Counted from the first letter of the stretch, positions 1 through 6,966 are shown. The stretch: 12,714 bases of DNA from JBOGTC01 sp050692055 (GCA_050692055.1 JBOGTC010000131.1:1-12714), one strand, 5' to 3'. The notes: generated from the letters alone by a model not told the origin. Made by a program: numbers and translations.

Positions 1-42
1 CTGATCCGAAGTCAGATGCTCTGTCCGCTGAGCTACGGGCGC
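1..42 (-). tRNA. tRNA-Arg (anticodon TCG), 3' part cut off by the window edge
   Basis: Read on the minus strand, the segment gives acceptor strand GCGCCCG, T8 A9, D-stem GCTC/GAGC, a 5-bp anticodon stem (TCTGA/TCAGA, its last base outside the window) and loop CTTCGGA. This places TCG at positions 34-36, which reads CGA and so means arginine. The variable loop, T-arm and 3' acceptor strand are missing because the window begins inside the gene. The 5' half folds cleanly, so this is a real tRNA. The isotype rests on the anticodon alone. Confidence 0.9.
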
Positions 43-51
43 ACGATGCCG

Positions 52-57
52 ATGATA
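52..57 (-). promoter_or_regulatory. -10 box of the tRNA-Arg promoter (TATCAT)
   Basis: On the minus strand TATCAT matches the consensus TATAAT at 5 of 6 positions and ends about 10 nt before the tRNA 5' end, where a stable-RNA promoter should be. No convincing -35 hexamer was seen at 16-18 nt, so the call rests on the -10 box and its position. Confidence 0.4.
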
Positions 58-156
58 CCCGCTGGTGACAGCCAATAGTCCGCTGGTCGGCCCGAGCCCT
101 AGCATATGTCCATGAGGCTCTTGCGCAAGACCCTCGCACCCTCCCGGTGGCTCCCC

Positions 157-240
157 AGGCCGTTATGTAGTGCAACGGACGGGGAAGAAGTGGCCGGCTC
201 CGGTCCCTTCTTCCCCGCTACCTTCACCTGGTGTAATGCG
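157..240. repeat. 84-bp palindromic intergenic repeat, copy 1
   Basis: This stretch aligns without gaps to 1304-1387 with 10 mismatches in 84 positions by hand count (about 88% identity). The best conserved part is the inverted repeat GGGGAAGAAG (181-190) and CTTCTTCCCC (207-216) around a 16-nt loop. The outer arms (164-172 and 225-233) pair only partly here, whereas they pair perfectly in copy 2. On the minus strand it lies 76 nt after the hydrolase stop codon. It resembles REP/BIME-type or MITE-like repeats, but I do not recognise the family. The rest of 43-315 shows only the tRNA promoter and the hairpin at 261-283. Confidence 0.8.
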
Positions 241-260
241 CCCGAGGCGTGAGCCGCCAA

Positions 261-283
261 CATGATCACCGGAAGTGATCGTG
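261..283 (-). terminator. Hairpin after the alpha/beta hydrolase gene, possible terminator
   Basis: Arms CATGATCAC (261-269) and GTGATCGTG (275-283) form a 9-bp stem with one G-T wobble and a 5-nt loop. It starts about 33 nt beyond the hydrolase stop on the minus strand. No clear T-run follows, so intrinsic termination is uncertain. It could instead protect the mRNA 3' end. Confidence 0.4.
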
Positions 284-315
284 GCGACGCGGTGAGCGTA
301 GGCGCAAGGTTGCCC

Positions 316-1137
316 TCAGGGCAGGTGCTCGCGGAGGAAGTCGGCCACCTCGCCGAGGAGCTCCTCCCCGTCCACGAGCGCGGGATCGTTGTGACCGGAG
401 GCGTCGACGACGGCCCAGCGTTTCGGCTCGCGCGCGGCGTCGTAAACCCATCGGCTCAGCTCCGTCGGCACGACCTCGTCGCGCTCGGTGACGATCACCA
501 GCATCGGCACGTCGAGGCCGGCGACCTGGTCTATCAGCGCATATCGGTCCAGAAGCAGACCCTCGATCACCGGGAGGTAGGGATAGTGATGCCGCGCCAT
601 CGCCGCGATCGACGGCGGTGGCGAGCGCATCACGAGCGCGGCGGGCCGCAGCTCGGTCGCCAGCCCACCAAGCACCGCGGCACCAAGCGACTCACCGAAG
701 TACACGACGCGGTCGGGCTCGACCTCCGGCCGCGCAATGAGCGCTCGAGCGGCGGCGCGCGCGTCGGCGTGGAGCCCGTCCTCGCTGGGTGAACCGGGAT
801 TGCCGCCGTAGCCGCGGTAGTCGAAAAGGAGCACGTGGTAGCCGAGATCGGCCAGAGCCCTCGCCAGCGGCAGCCGATGGCCCCGGTTTCCGGCGTTCCC
901 GTTTGCGACAAGCACCGCCGGTCCCGGCTGCCCGGCGGTGGCCGAGGGCAGGAACCAGGCACCGAGCCGGAGCCCGTCATCGGTCACCAGCTCGACCGAT
1001 TCGGCGTCCGCAGGCTGCACCGGCGCGCCGCCGGAGGGGAAGTAGATCATGCCCCGCTGGGTGAGGTACAGGAAGGCGATGAGCACCACTGCCACGGCCG
1101 CCAGCACACCGATCGTCCGCGCCACCGACTCCAGCAT
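316..1137 (-). CDS. Membrane-anchored alpha/beta hydrolase, BEM46/ABHD13-like
   Basis: A predicted serine hydrolase of 273 residues. An N-terminal hydrophobic helix (about residues 8-25) probably anchors it with the catalytic domain outside. The nucleophile is Ser150 in GESLG. Asp220 (in TERDEVVP) and His249 (in SGHND) complete the triad. The NGNAGNRGH segment (79-87) fits the oxyanion loop, and DYRGYGGNPG (106-115) and the HHYPYLP segment are typical of BEM46-like proteins. The substrate is unknown. I chose ATG at 1137 because a GGAG lies 9 nt upstream. ATG at 1143 (GGAG only 3 nt away) and TTG at 1152 are in-frame alternatives. It stands alone, flanked on both sides by copies of the palindromic repeat. 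The fold is certain, the biological role is not. Confidence 0.88.
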   Translation of the reverse strand: MLESVARTIGVLAAVAVVLIAFLYLTQRGMIYFPSGGAPVQPADAESVELVTDDGLRLGAWFLPSATAGQPGPAVLVANGNAGNRGHRLPLARALADLGYHVLLFDYRGYGGNPGSPSEDGLHADARAAARALIARPEVEPDRVVYFGESLGAAVLGGLATELRPAALVMRSPPPSIAAMARHHYPYLPVIEGLLLDRYALIDQVAGLDVPMLVIVTERDEVVPTELSRWVYDAAREPKRWAVVDASGHNDPALVDGEELLGEVADFLREHLP

Positions 1138-1243
1138 CGCCATGGGCTCCAACGGTACGCGCAGCCGCCAACCTGCGGTGCTTCGAGCCGACGGTCGACC
1201 GGCGTTACCCGGTCACGCGCGGCCTCGAGCTATCCGACCGCCG

Positions 1244-1325
1244 CCGTTGCACCACACGGAGGTAACGGTGAAGAAGAGGGCTTCAGCGGGCACTTCTTGC
1301 CCGAGGCCGTCATGTGGTGCAACGG
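1244..1325. repeat. Palindromic repeat, copy 3 (inverted and diverged), sharing an arm with copy 2
   Basis: CCGTTGCACCACA (1244-1256) and TGTGGTGCAACGG (1313-1325) form a perfect 13-bp inverted repeat. Inside it, AAGAAG (1271-1276) faces CTTCTT (1293-1298) across a 16-nt loop, the same loop length as copy 2. Aligned to the reverse complement of copy 2 it keeps GGTAACGG, GAAGAAG and CACTTCTT but is clearly more diverged. Its right arm is also part of copy 2's left arm, so only one of the two hairpins can form at a time. Confidence 0.7.
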
Positions 1326-1387
1326 ACGGGGAAGAAGTGGCCGAATCCGGTCTCTTCTTCCCCGTTACCTTCACCACATGCAATGCG
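1304..1387. repeat. 84-bp palindromic intergenic repeat, copy 2
   Basis: This is the most regular copy. Arms 1311-1319 (CATGTGGTG) and 1372-1380 (CACCACATG) pair fully. A symmetrical 5x5 internal loop follows, then 1325-1337 pairs with 1354-1366 (13 bp with one G-T) around a 16-nt loop. The left half (GTGCAACGG through GTGGCCG) is identical to copy 1. On the minus strand it lies 70 nt after the stop of the PPC-domain gene and upstream of the hydrolase, so it could act as a 3'-end element for the operon or as leader structure for the hydrolase. Confidence 0.8.
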
Positions 1388-1456
1388 GGCGCGAGCCGCG
1401 GGCCGCGCGAGCCGCCCGGGCCGCGGGGGCGCGCGGGCAAGCCGCCTGTGCGGACG
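1388..1456. other. Very G/C-rich spacer with a short direct repeat
   Basis: The 69 bp between the repeat and the PPC gene stop are almost pure G and C, with GCGAGCCGC repeated at 1391-1399 and 1407-1415 (16-bp period). Copy 1 is followed by a related stretch ending GTGAGCCGCC near 258, so the homology of the two repeat units may run slightly past 84 bp. No gene is visible. The other gene-free part here, 1138-1243, shows nothing recognisable. Confidence 0.4.
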
Positions 1457-1885
1457 CTACCAGAGCGCCAGGCCCGTCTCGGCATCGTGCTGGCGGACGA
1501 GCGCGACGTCGCCGAGCTCGCGGATCATCACCTCGGCCGCAAAGACCTCGATCCCGCGCAGCAGGTGGCCGCCGACGGTGGCACCGTGGGCATCGGCGAA
1601 GGTCGCATGCGCGTGGAGGAACGGTTTGCCATCGCGTTCGGAGACGTTGCCCACGAAGCCCGTGATCTCGTGGTGCGTATCCGAGGAGAGCTCCGAGTAG
1701 CGCTGGTCCTCCTGCTCGTAGTACGCGTAGCTCGCCCGCCGTACCGCGCCGATGACCGTGACCTGCGCCGCCAGGATGTCGCGCTCCATGCAGAAGCGCT
1801 CGATCTCCTCGACCAGGTCGCTGCCCGTGGCCAGGCGTCCGGCGAAGGCACGCCCGGCCTTGGCCTCCCAGAACTTCGTCGGCAT
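1457..1885 (-). CDS. PPC (DUF296) domain protein
   Basis: A single-domain protein of 142 residues, a usual length for bacterial PPC proteins. The family hallmarks are present: HEITGFVGN (72-80), DGKPFLHAH (85-93, with His91 and His93) and the GGHL turn (105-108, His107). The three histidines are those commonly seen as metal ligands. Plant relatives carry AT-hooks and bind DNA. Bacterial single-domain members have no settled function, and no AT-hook is visible here. I chose ATG at 1885 because GAGGAG lies 9 nt upstream and homology begins just after it. It starts 19 nt after the permease stop on the same strand, so it is probably the last gene of the ABC transporter operon. Confidence 0.85.
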   Translation of the reverse strand: MPTKFWEAKAGRAFAGRLATGSDLVEEIERFCMERDILAAQVTVIGAVRRASYAYYEQEDQRYSELSSDTHHEITGFVGNVSERDGKPFLHAHATFADAHGATVGGHLLRGIEVFAAEVMIRELGDVALVRQHDAETGLALW

Positions 1886-1904
1886 CGGTCCATGCTCCTC
1901 GTGC

Positions 1905-4442
1905 TCATTCGAACTGCTTGAGATGGCGGACGATCGGCAACCCGGCCGCAACCCGAGCCGGGTAGAGGCCAGCCAGCGCCGCGACACCGGTGCCGACCAG
2001 CACGACCGCGATCAGCAGCCCCCAGGGCAGCTCGAGTCCGACGCCGAAATCGCGCGCCGATCCGCTGCCCACCAGGGCCAGGGCCACGGCCAGGCCGGTG
2101 GCGACGGCCAGCACGCCGCCGATGGTGCCCATGATGGCAGCCTCGGTCACGACCATGGCCTGCACCTGGCCGACGGTCATGCCGTGCGAGCGCAAGATGG
2201 CGATCTCGCGCACTCGCTCGCTCACGCCCACGCTCAGCGTGTTGACGATGCCGAGCGCGCCGATCGCCACGGCAATCAGGGCAAGGACATCGAAGAGGCC
2301 GATGAGCCGATCCAGCGAGCGCGACAGCTCGCCGGAAAGCTGCTCCGCGGTGACGGCCTCGCCGGCCAGGGAGGCGGCCGTCTCGCGCACGGAGGCGGCG
2401 AAGACGGATGGAGCGATCTCCGGCTGGGGAACCATGACCCACAGCGCGGCATTCGTGGCGCCGAAGGCGTCGCGCGCATCCGCGAGACTGACCATGAGCG
2501 CGCCATCAGGTGTCCGCGACGGCAGCGTGTACTGGAGGAGACCTGCCACGCGATACTCCACCGGCTCGGAGCCGGGCTGCGCCAGCGAGACGGAGTCACC
2601 AACCGCGATCCGTTCCCGCAGCGCCAGGCTCTCAGGCACCAGGACGGCCCCACCCGCGCGGAGGGCGGCCAGCGCGTCCGCCCGCTCGGCGCCGACCATC
2701 AGCAACGCGCCGTGGTCCTGGAACACGTTGGGGTCGATGCCCGCCAGGCTCGCTTCGCGCTGGCGCTCGCCGTCACGGATCACGACCGGCTGCTCAACCA
2801 CGGGACTTGCCACCTTGAGGCCCGCCGTCTGATCGAACGATCCTCGGAACGAGTCCACGTCGACCGGAACGCTGAGACGAACGGCGTGCCCGCCGGGCAG
2901 GATCGATGCGACCCAACGCTGCGCTCCGGCTCGCGCGCTCTCGGCCACCGTGCCGAGCGCCACCACCGCGGACAGGGCGATCATGAGAGCGCCCACCGTC
3001 AGGCCGGTCCGCGCGCGGTCGCGCGACAGGTTGACGCGCCCGAGGAGCCCCTGCGCCCCGAAGAACCACTCGAACGGCCGCCCCACCACGCTGCCGAGCG
3101 GCTCCAGGACGATGGCTGCCGCGACGGCGCCGCCTACCAGCAGGCCCAGCGAGAGGAGGAGCGGCAGGAGCGGCGTATCGGCGCGATCAAGCGGATAGAG
3201 CAGGACGCCGAGCGCCACCACCAGGAGCTCGACGGCGATCAGGGAGCGCAATCGAGCACCGAGCTCACGCTCGCGGTGTGGCGAAGGCCGCAGCGCCTCC
3301 AGCGGCGACAGTCGGGCGGCGCGGACCGCGGGCACCAGCGCTCCAGCCAGCGTGACGCCGATGCCAAGCCCGAACGCCAGCAGGAGGCCGAGCGGCGGCA
3401 GGGGCAGCCCTTCGACGAGTACCGCGCGCGTCGACTGCAGGAAGCCGATCATCGCCGCGGCCAGGATGACCCCGAGCGCGACGCCGATGAACGATCCGGC
3501 CAACGCCAACGCCATGCCCTGACGCAGCACGAGACCGAGCACCTGTCGCGAGGTGGTGCCGGCGGCACGCAGCAGGCCGAGCTCTCGCGTCCGCTCCCCA
3601 ACCGTCATAGCCAGCGTGTTGCCGACCAGGAAGGCACCCACGACGACTGCCACGAGCCCGAACAGGAAGGCCACGGCTCCGAAGCTCGCCTGCGCCCGGG
3701 AGAGCCGCGCCTCGGTATCCGCGGCGGTCTCGACGACGAACGGCTCATCGAGCGTGGTGTCGAGACCGCTGCGCACTTCGGCCTCCCGGCCCGGAGTGAC
3801 GTCGAGGTCGATGTGCCGGATGGGGCTGGGTGCGGCGAATGACGCGTTGAGCGCCTCGCGGCCCATGACCAGCACCGCGCCCTGGTTCAGCGCCGCGAAG
3901 CCACCTCGGTCGAGCAGTCCCACGATTCGGAGGGGTGGCAACGTCTCGATCCGCCCGTTCAGGCGGATGCGGTCGCCCAGCCGGAGGCGGTGCTCGGCGG
4001 CCCAGGCGGCGGGGACGAGCGCATCGGTGGGACTGTCCGACGACAGCCCGACCCCAGCGACGACCTGCAGCTCGCGGATGGCGCGGTCCTGCTCGGGATC
4101 GATACCGAGCACGAGCAGCGTGAATACCTGCTCGTTCTCGCCGGGATCCGTGAAGGCCTGGAGGCGACGCTCGCTCACCGGGGCGCCCGCCTCCACGCCG
4201 GGCAGGGAGCGAGCGGCCTGCACCGCCCGCGGCGTGAAACCCGCATCGTCGAATGCGCGGACACGCAGATCGGCTCGCCCGAGCAGCTCGGTCGTTGCGC
4301 TGCGAACCGCCTCGTCGGCCGCCTCCGAGGCGACGATCGTTGCGGTCACGACCGCCACGCCGAGTGCGACGCCCACGGCCGCCAGGGCGCTGCGCAGCGG
4401 ACGGGCTGTGAGCCCGCGCCAGGCGATCGACGCCAGGCGCAT
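1905..4442 (-). CDS. ABC transporter permease with two FtsX domains (MacB/LolC-like superfamily)
   Basis: An inner-membrane permease of 845 residues. One TM helix near the N-terminus (about 16-38) precedes a large extracytoplasmic domain, then a first FtsX domain whose cytoplasmic elbow contains NTLAMTVGERTRELGLLRAAG. Several central TM helices and a second extracytoplasmic domain follow. The final FtsX domain contains NTLSVGVSERVREIAILRSHG and ends in two more TM helices. The double-FtsX, roughly 800-residue form is typical of actinobacterial and Chloroflexota DUF214-type permeases, where one chain does the work of a dimer. Such transporters extrude lipids, peptides or antibiotics, or transmit force across the membrane; the substrate cannot be read here. 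ATG at 4442 lies 5 nt after the ATPase stop and begins the usual MRLASIAWRGL segment, so longer upstream extensions were rejected. Confidence 0.92.
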   Translation of the reverse strand: MRLASIAWRGLTARPLRSALAAVGVALGVAVVTATIVASEAADEAVRSATTELLGRADLRVRAFDDAGFTPRAVQAARSLPGVEAGAPVSERRLQAFTDPGENEQVFTLLVLGIDPEQDRAIRELQVVAGVGLSSDSPTDALVPAAWAAEHRLRLGDRIRLNGRIETLPPLRIVGLLDRGGFAALNQGAVLVMGREALNASFAAPSPIRHIDLDVTPGREAEVRSGLDTTLDEPFVVETAADTEARLSRAQASFGAVAFLFGLVAVVVGAFLVGNTLAMTVGERTRELGLLRAAGTTSRQVLGLVLRQGMALALAGSFIGVALGVILAAAMIGFLQSTRAVLVEGLPLPPLGLLLAFGLGIGVTLAGALVPAVRAARLSPLEALRPSPHRERELGARLRSLIAVELLVVALGVLLYPLDRADTPLLPLLLSLGLLVGGAVAAAIVLEPLGSVVGRPFEWFFGAQGLLGRVNLSRDRARTGLTVGALMIALSAVVALGTVAESARAGAQRWVASILPGGHAVRLSVPVDVDSFRGSFDQTAGLKVASPVVEQPVVIRDGERQREASLAGIDPNVFQDHGALLMVGAERADALAALRAGGAVLVPESLALRERIAVGDSVSLAQPGSEPVEYRVAGLLQYTLPSRTPDGALMVSLADARDAFGATNAALWVMVPQPEIAPSVFAASVRETAASLAGEAVTAEQLSGELSRSLDRLIGLFDVLALIAVAIGALGIVNTLSVGVSERVREIAILRSHGMTVGQVQAMVVTEAAIMGTIGGVLAVATGLAVALALVGSGSARDFGVGLELPWGLLIAVVLVGTGVAALAGLYPARVAAGLPIVRHLKQFE

Positions 4443-4447
4443 CGGTC

Positions 4448-5194
4448 CTAGAGCCCCAGCTCGGCGAGGCGGACGATCAGCGGTCGCGCCTCGTGATCCT
4501 GGCGGCGACCGAGCGTGATCTCGTCGCGCAGCTGCCCGTCGCGCACGATGAGCACCCGGTCCGCGTAGGCGGCCGCGCGTGCGTCGTGCGTGACCAGCAC
4601 GATCGTCTGGCCCAGGCGCTCGCACGAATCCCACAGGAGGTCCAGGATCTCCGTCCCGGTCGTGTAGTCGAGATTGCCGGTGGGCTCGTCGGCGAGAAGG
4701 ATGGCCGGGGCTGCCGCCAGCGCACGAGCCAGCGCCACGCGCTGCTGCTCGCCCGCCGAGAGCTGATCGGGACGATGCCGCGCCTTGTCAGCGAGCCCCA
4801 CCAGGCTGAGGAGCTGATCGATCCGGGAGCGGTGGCGGCCCAGCGCGTCGCCGCTGATCAGAAACGGAAGGCCCACGTTCTCGGCCACGCTCAGCAGCGG
4901 GATGAGGTTGAAGAACTGGAACACGAAGCCGGTCTTGGCGCGGCGGGTCAGGGTGCGGTGCTCCTCGTCGAGCGCGGAGACGTTGACGCCGTCGATGATG
5001 ACCTCGCCGGAGGTCGGCCGGTCGAGGCCGCCCAGGAGGTGGAGCATCGTGGACTTGCCCGAGCCCGAGGCGCCCATGATCGCGACGAACTCGCCCTGCT
5101 CCACCGCCAGCGAGACACCGCGCAGCGCCTCGACCTCGCCTTCACCAAGGGGGTAACGCTTGACGAGGTCATGCGCCTCGAGGATCACCGCCAT
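4448..5194 (-). CDS. ABC transporter ATP-binding protein, LolD/MacB-type
   Basis: A cytoplasmic ATPase of 248 residues that powers the downstream permease. All motifs are in place: Walker A GASGSGKST (41-49), Q-loop Gln93 in FVFQFFNLIP, signature LSAGEQQR (145-152, a mild variant of LSGGQQQR), Walker B ILLADEPTGNLD (165-176) with catalytic Glu170, and switch His203 in VTHD. The FNLIP segment and GNLD ending are characteristic of the LolD/MacB/FtsE branch. No Shine-Dalgarno precedes ATG 5194, but a TANNNT box lies 7 nt upstream, so the mRNA may be leaderless. It is the first gene of a tight operon with the permease and the PPC protein. No membrane-fusion protein is encoded beside it. Confidence 0.95.
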   Translation of the reverse strand: MAVILEAHDLVKRYPLGEGEVEALRGVSLAVEQGEFVAIMGASGSGKSTMLHLLGGLDRPTSGEVIIDGVNVSALDEEHRTLTRRAKTGFVFQFFNLIPLLSVAENVGLPFLISGDALGRHRSRIDQLLSLVGLADKARHRPDQLSAGEQQRVALARALAAAPAILLADEPTGNLDYTTGTEILDLLWDSCERLGQTIVLVTHDARAAAYADRVLIVRDGQLRDEITLGRRQDHEARPLIVRLAELGL

Positions 5195-5201
5195 CGAGGG
5201 G

Positions 5202-5230
5202 AGTCTAGTGAAGCCCGGTCGGGCGCCGAA
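5202..5230 (-). promoter_or_regulatory. Possible promoter for the ABC operon, leaderless start
   Basis: On the minus strand TAGACT (5202-5207) lies 7 nt before ATG 5194, and TTCGGC (5225-5230) stands 17 nt further upstream as a weak -35. The spacing would start transcription at the A of the start codon, which fits the absence of a ribosome binding site. Confidence 0.35.
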
Positions 5231-5284
5231 CCGAGATGCCGCGCGTACTGCCCGAGTTCATCGAATCTCCACGCGTGCAATGTA

Positions 5285-5300
5285 GGCGAGGATCCTCGCC
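5285..5300. promoter_or_regulatory. 16-bp perfect palindrome between the CAP gene and the ABC operon
   Basis: GGCGAGGATCCTCGCC is a perfect dyad with no spacer, which suits a dimeric protein binding site better than a hairpin. It lies 47 bp after the CAP-protein stop and about 90 bp upstream of the ATPase start. No second copy was noticed in the window. The remaining intergenic sequence 5195-5346 shows nothing else. Confidence 0.35.
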
Positions 5301-5346
5301 CGATTCGCGTCGCGATGACGCCGCCCAGCTGCGACCCCGCCGGAGA

Positions 5347-6291
5347 TCACCCAAGGAAGAGGCCGAGCACCGCTCCCAGGACTGATTCGAAGAAGCCGGC
5401 CTCGGTGTGCGCGGCGGCCTCGACGCGCATGACTGGCGCCGAGACCTCGGCGGCCGCCGCCGCCTTGGCCGGGCGTCGCTCGTCCGAAACGCCAAGAGCG
5501 TCGTCGGCGGCGAGACGGGCCGCGACTTCGGCCTCGGGCAGGCCGGTGACGCGGATCGAGACGCCATCGATGCCGGCGCTCGAGACGGGCTGCGTCGGGA
5601 CCGCAACGGCGATCTCCTTGGCAGTCGGCTCCGGGGTCGCAGCGGGTGCAGCGGGTGCAGCGGGTGCCGGAGCGGACCCACCGCCGCCGGACGGCGGCCG
5701 GGGCGCCGGGGCCGGTGCGGGTTGCGGCGGAGCGGCCGGAGCCTGCAGGAAGAGCTCGGTATACATGCGTGGGTTCTGGACGTGACCCTGGAATGACACG
5801 TTATCGGCCCCAAACGCGCCGACGCCGCCGTGGGTGAACAACGCGTTGAGCACGTTGGCACGGTGGCCCGAAGAGCCCATGAACTGCTCGTGCACCCGAA
5901 TCGGTGACTCCGAGTCACTGCGTCCGGAGTTCCAGCCGATGTTCTCGCCGCCCCACACGTAGCTGAGCCCGTTGCTGTCGTAGTAGCAGTAGACCTCGCA
6001 CCCGCTGCCGGCGATGGTATGGCTGAAGTAGTCGCGCTGGATCATGTCCGAGCTGCGCCACCTGGCGAGGCTGACGAGCGTGCCGTGCTGCTGGAGCGGC
6101 GCCATGCCGTTGTTCGCACGCGCCCCATTCAGCAACGACCACAGCGTCGCTTCCGCGGATCCCTGGTTCCAGGCGCCTAGCACGCCTGGGGCGAAGGTCA
6201 GCAGCCCGGCGGTCAGGAGCGCGCTGCTCGACAGGATCAGCGTCCTGGCGACGACGCGGCGTGGCTGGCGGTGGTATGAGCGGACGCGCAT
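5347..6291 (-). CDS. Secreted CAP (SCP/PR1) domain protein with Ala/Pro-rich linker
   Basis: A 314-residue exported protein. A basic N-terminus and a hydrophobic stretch (about 17-34) form a signal peptide, with likely cleavage after VLGA (37-40). The CAP domain (about 45-180) shows all four cavity residues of the family: His91 (YFSHTI), Glu116 (GENIGW), Glu135 (HEQFMGSSGHR) and His143. Two cysteines four apart (98, 102) may form a local disulfide. An Ala/Pro/Gly-rich linker (about 183-230) follows, then a poorly conserved region and a hydrophobic C-terminus FFESVLGAVLGLFLG that could touch the membrane. Bacterial CAP proteins are extracellular, sometimes tied to lipid binding or the cell wall; the exact role is unknown. 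GAGGGG lies 7 nt before ATG 6291. Confidence 0.92.
   Translation of the reverse strand: MRVRSYHRQPRRVVARTLILSSSALLTAGLLTFAPGVLGAWNQGSAEATLWSLLNGARANNGMAPLQQHGTLVSLARWRSSDMIQRDYFSHTIAGSGCEVYCYYDSNGLSYVWGGENIGWNSGRSDSESPIRVHEQFMGSSGHRANVLNALFTHGGVGAFGADNVSFQGHVQNPRMYTELFLQAPAAPPQPAPAPAPRPPSGGGGSAPAPAAPAAPAATPEPTAKEIAVAVPTQPVSSAGIDGVSIRVTGLPEAEVAARLAADDALGVSDERRPAKAAAAAEVSAPVMRVEAAAHTEAGFFESVLGAVLGLFLG
5641..5667 (-). repeat. Three perfect tandem 9-bp units inside the CAP gene linker
   Basis: AGCGGGTGC is repeated three times without change and encodes an Ala/Pro repeat of the linker on the minus strand. In-frame 9-bp units can vary in number by slippage without breaking the reading frame. Confidence 0.75.
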
Positions 6292-6376
6292 CCAGGTTCC
6301 CCTCGTGGGCGGCTTGCACTGCGGCGGGGCAGGTGCGGTGGCCCCACCTGAGGCAACGGTACGGACGAGGAGCCGG

Positions 6377-6432
6377 CAGGTCAGTAGCCAGGTCGTCCCG
6401 CCTGTGGGGATGACCTGAACACGCTCAGGTCA
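6377..6432. promoter_or_regulatory. Cluster of four CAGGTCA-like half-sites, two forming an 11-bp hairpin
   Basis: CAGGTCA occurs at 6377-6383 and 6426-6432, CAGGTCG at 6389-6395 and the inverse TGACCTG at 6411-6417. The middle pair belongs to a longer inverted repeat, 6389-6399 with 6407-6417, giving 11 bp with one G-T wobble and a 7-nt loop. It lies between the stop of the hypothetical gene (6479) and the CAP gene start (6291). It could be an operator array for the CAP gene or a transcript-end hairpin. No T-run follows in either direction. The remaining bases 6292-6376 show only the CAP ribosome binding site. Confidence 0.4.
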
Positions 6433-6478
6433 GGGTCGCATCCGGGACCATCGGGTTGGTCGCCAGGCGAACGAGCGT

Positions 6479-6871
6479 CTAGTCGTCGAGGGGTCGTAAG
6501 AAGACCTTGGGCAGCCCGGCGCGCAGCCCTGCCTGGGGATGCGGCTCCAGCATCTGGCCGCCGCCGAGCATTGCGTTCGGCGTGGAGCGGCCCTCCCGCA
6601 CGGCCGGACGGGACGCGGCGGAGGGCTGCAGTGTATGGACTACCTTCTCCACCATCCACCGAGTGCAGCGACCCTCTGCGTCGAAGTGCTCGACCTCCTC
6701 GCCGCTGCGGGGCAGTGGCGCCGGATGCTCGAGGTCGAATGCCGCCGAGACCGAGCCGGATCGGTCCAGGAGATAGATGGTGTACGGCATGCCAGCCGGC
6801 CAGGGACCACGGATCGGCCGATCGGCGGGCGGCCCCGGATCGTCCTGGGAATCTTCGTGGCGCTCCGACAT
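6479..6871 (-). CDS. Small protein of unknown function (130 residues)
   Basis: I do not recognise this protein. It has a charged, Pro-rich N-terminus (about 1-25), a compact middle section beginning YTIYLLDRSG, followed by a run like SGEEVEHFDAEGRCTRWMVE (reminiscent of small all-beta domains), and a loose Ala/Arg-rich C-terminus ending in VFLRPLDD. No signal peptide or membrane helix is visible. ATG 6871 was chosen over an upstream in-frame start because GGAAGG lies 6 nt before it. It is divergent from the receiver gene at 6967, sharing a 95-bp intergenic region, and lies upstream of the CAP gene on the same strand. Codon use supports a real gene. Confidence 0.65.
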   Translation of the reverse strand: MSERHEDSQDDPGPPADRPIRGPWPAGMPYTIYLLDRSGSVSAAFDLEHPAPLPRSGEEVEHFDAEGRCTRWMVEKVVHTLQPSAASRPAVREGRSTPNAMLGGGQMLEPHPQAGLRAGLPKVFLRPLDD

Positions 6872-6914
6872 GGTTGCCCTTCCAGCAGCTTGTTGCACGC
6901 TGCGCATCCTGGTC

Positions 6915-6954
6915 ACCGTGCAGGAGCAGTGCCACACGGGCACGGTGCATGCAC
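6915..6954. promoter_or_regulatory. Dyad symmetries in the divergent intergenic region
   Basis: ACCGTGC (6915-6921) and GCACGGT (6940-6946) form a 7-bp inverted repeat with an 18-nt spacer, and GTGCATGCAC (6945-6954) is a perfect 10-bp palindrome overlapping its right arm. They lie between the divergent starts at 6871 and 6967 and could be an operator for either gene. No clear -10/-35 pair was found. Confidence 0.3.
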
Positions 6955-6966
6955 ACGGCTTGTCTC

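Noticed and set aside
262..792. 176-codon plus-strand frame opposite the hydrolase
   Set aside because: The minus strand carries a complete catalytic triad, so this is a shadow frame.
1244..1387. Possible CRISPR array from repeated hairpin sequence
   Set aside because: Only three unequal copies, in opposite orientations, without regular spacers or cas genes.
157..1387. Hydrolase gene as cargo of a composite mobile element flanked by the repeats
   Set aside because: No transposase, target duplication or compositional difference was seen. The repeat positions are explained equally well by insertion after stop codons.
1752..3842. Very long open frame on the plus strand (696 codons)
   Set aside because: It is antisense to the FtsX-type permease, rich in Arg, Gln, Asp and His with no domain character, as expected from the shadow of a G/C-biased gene.
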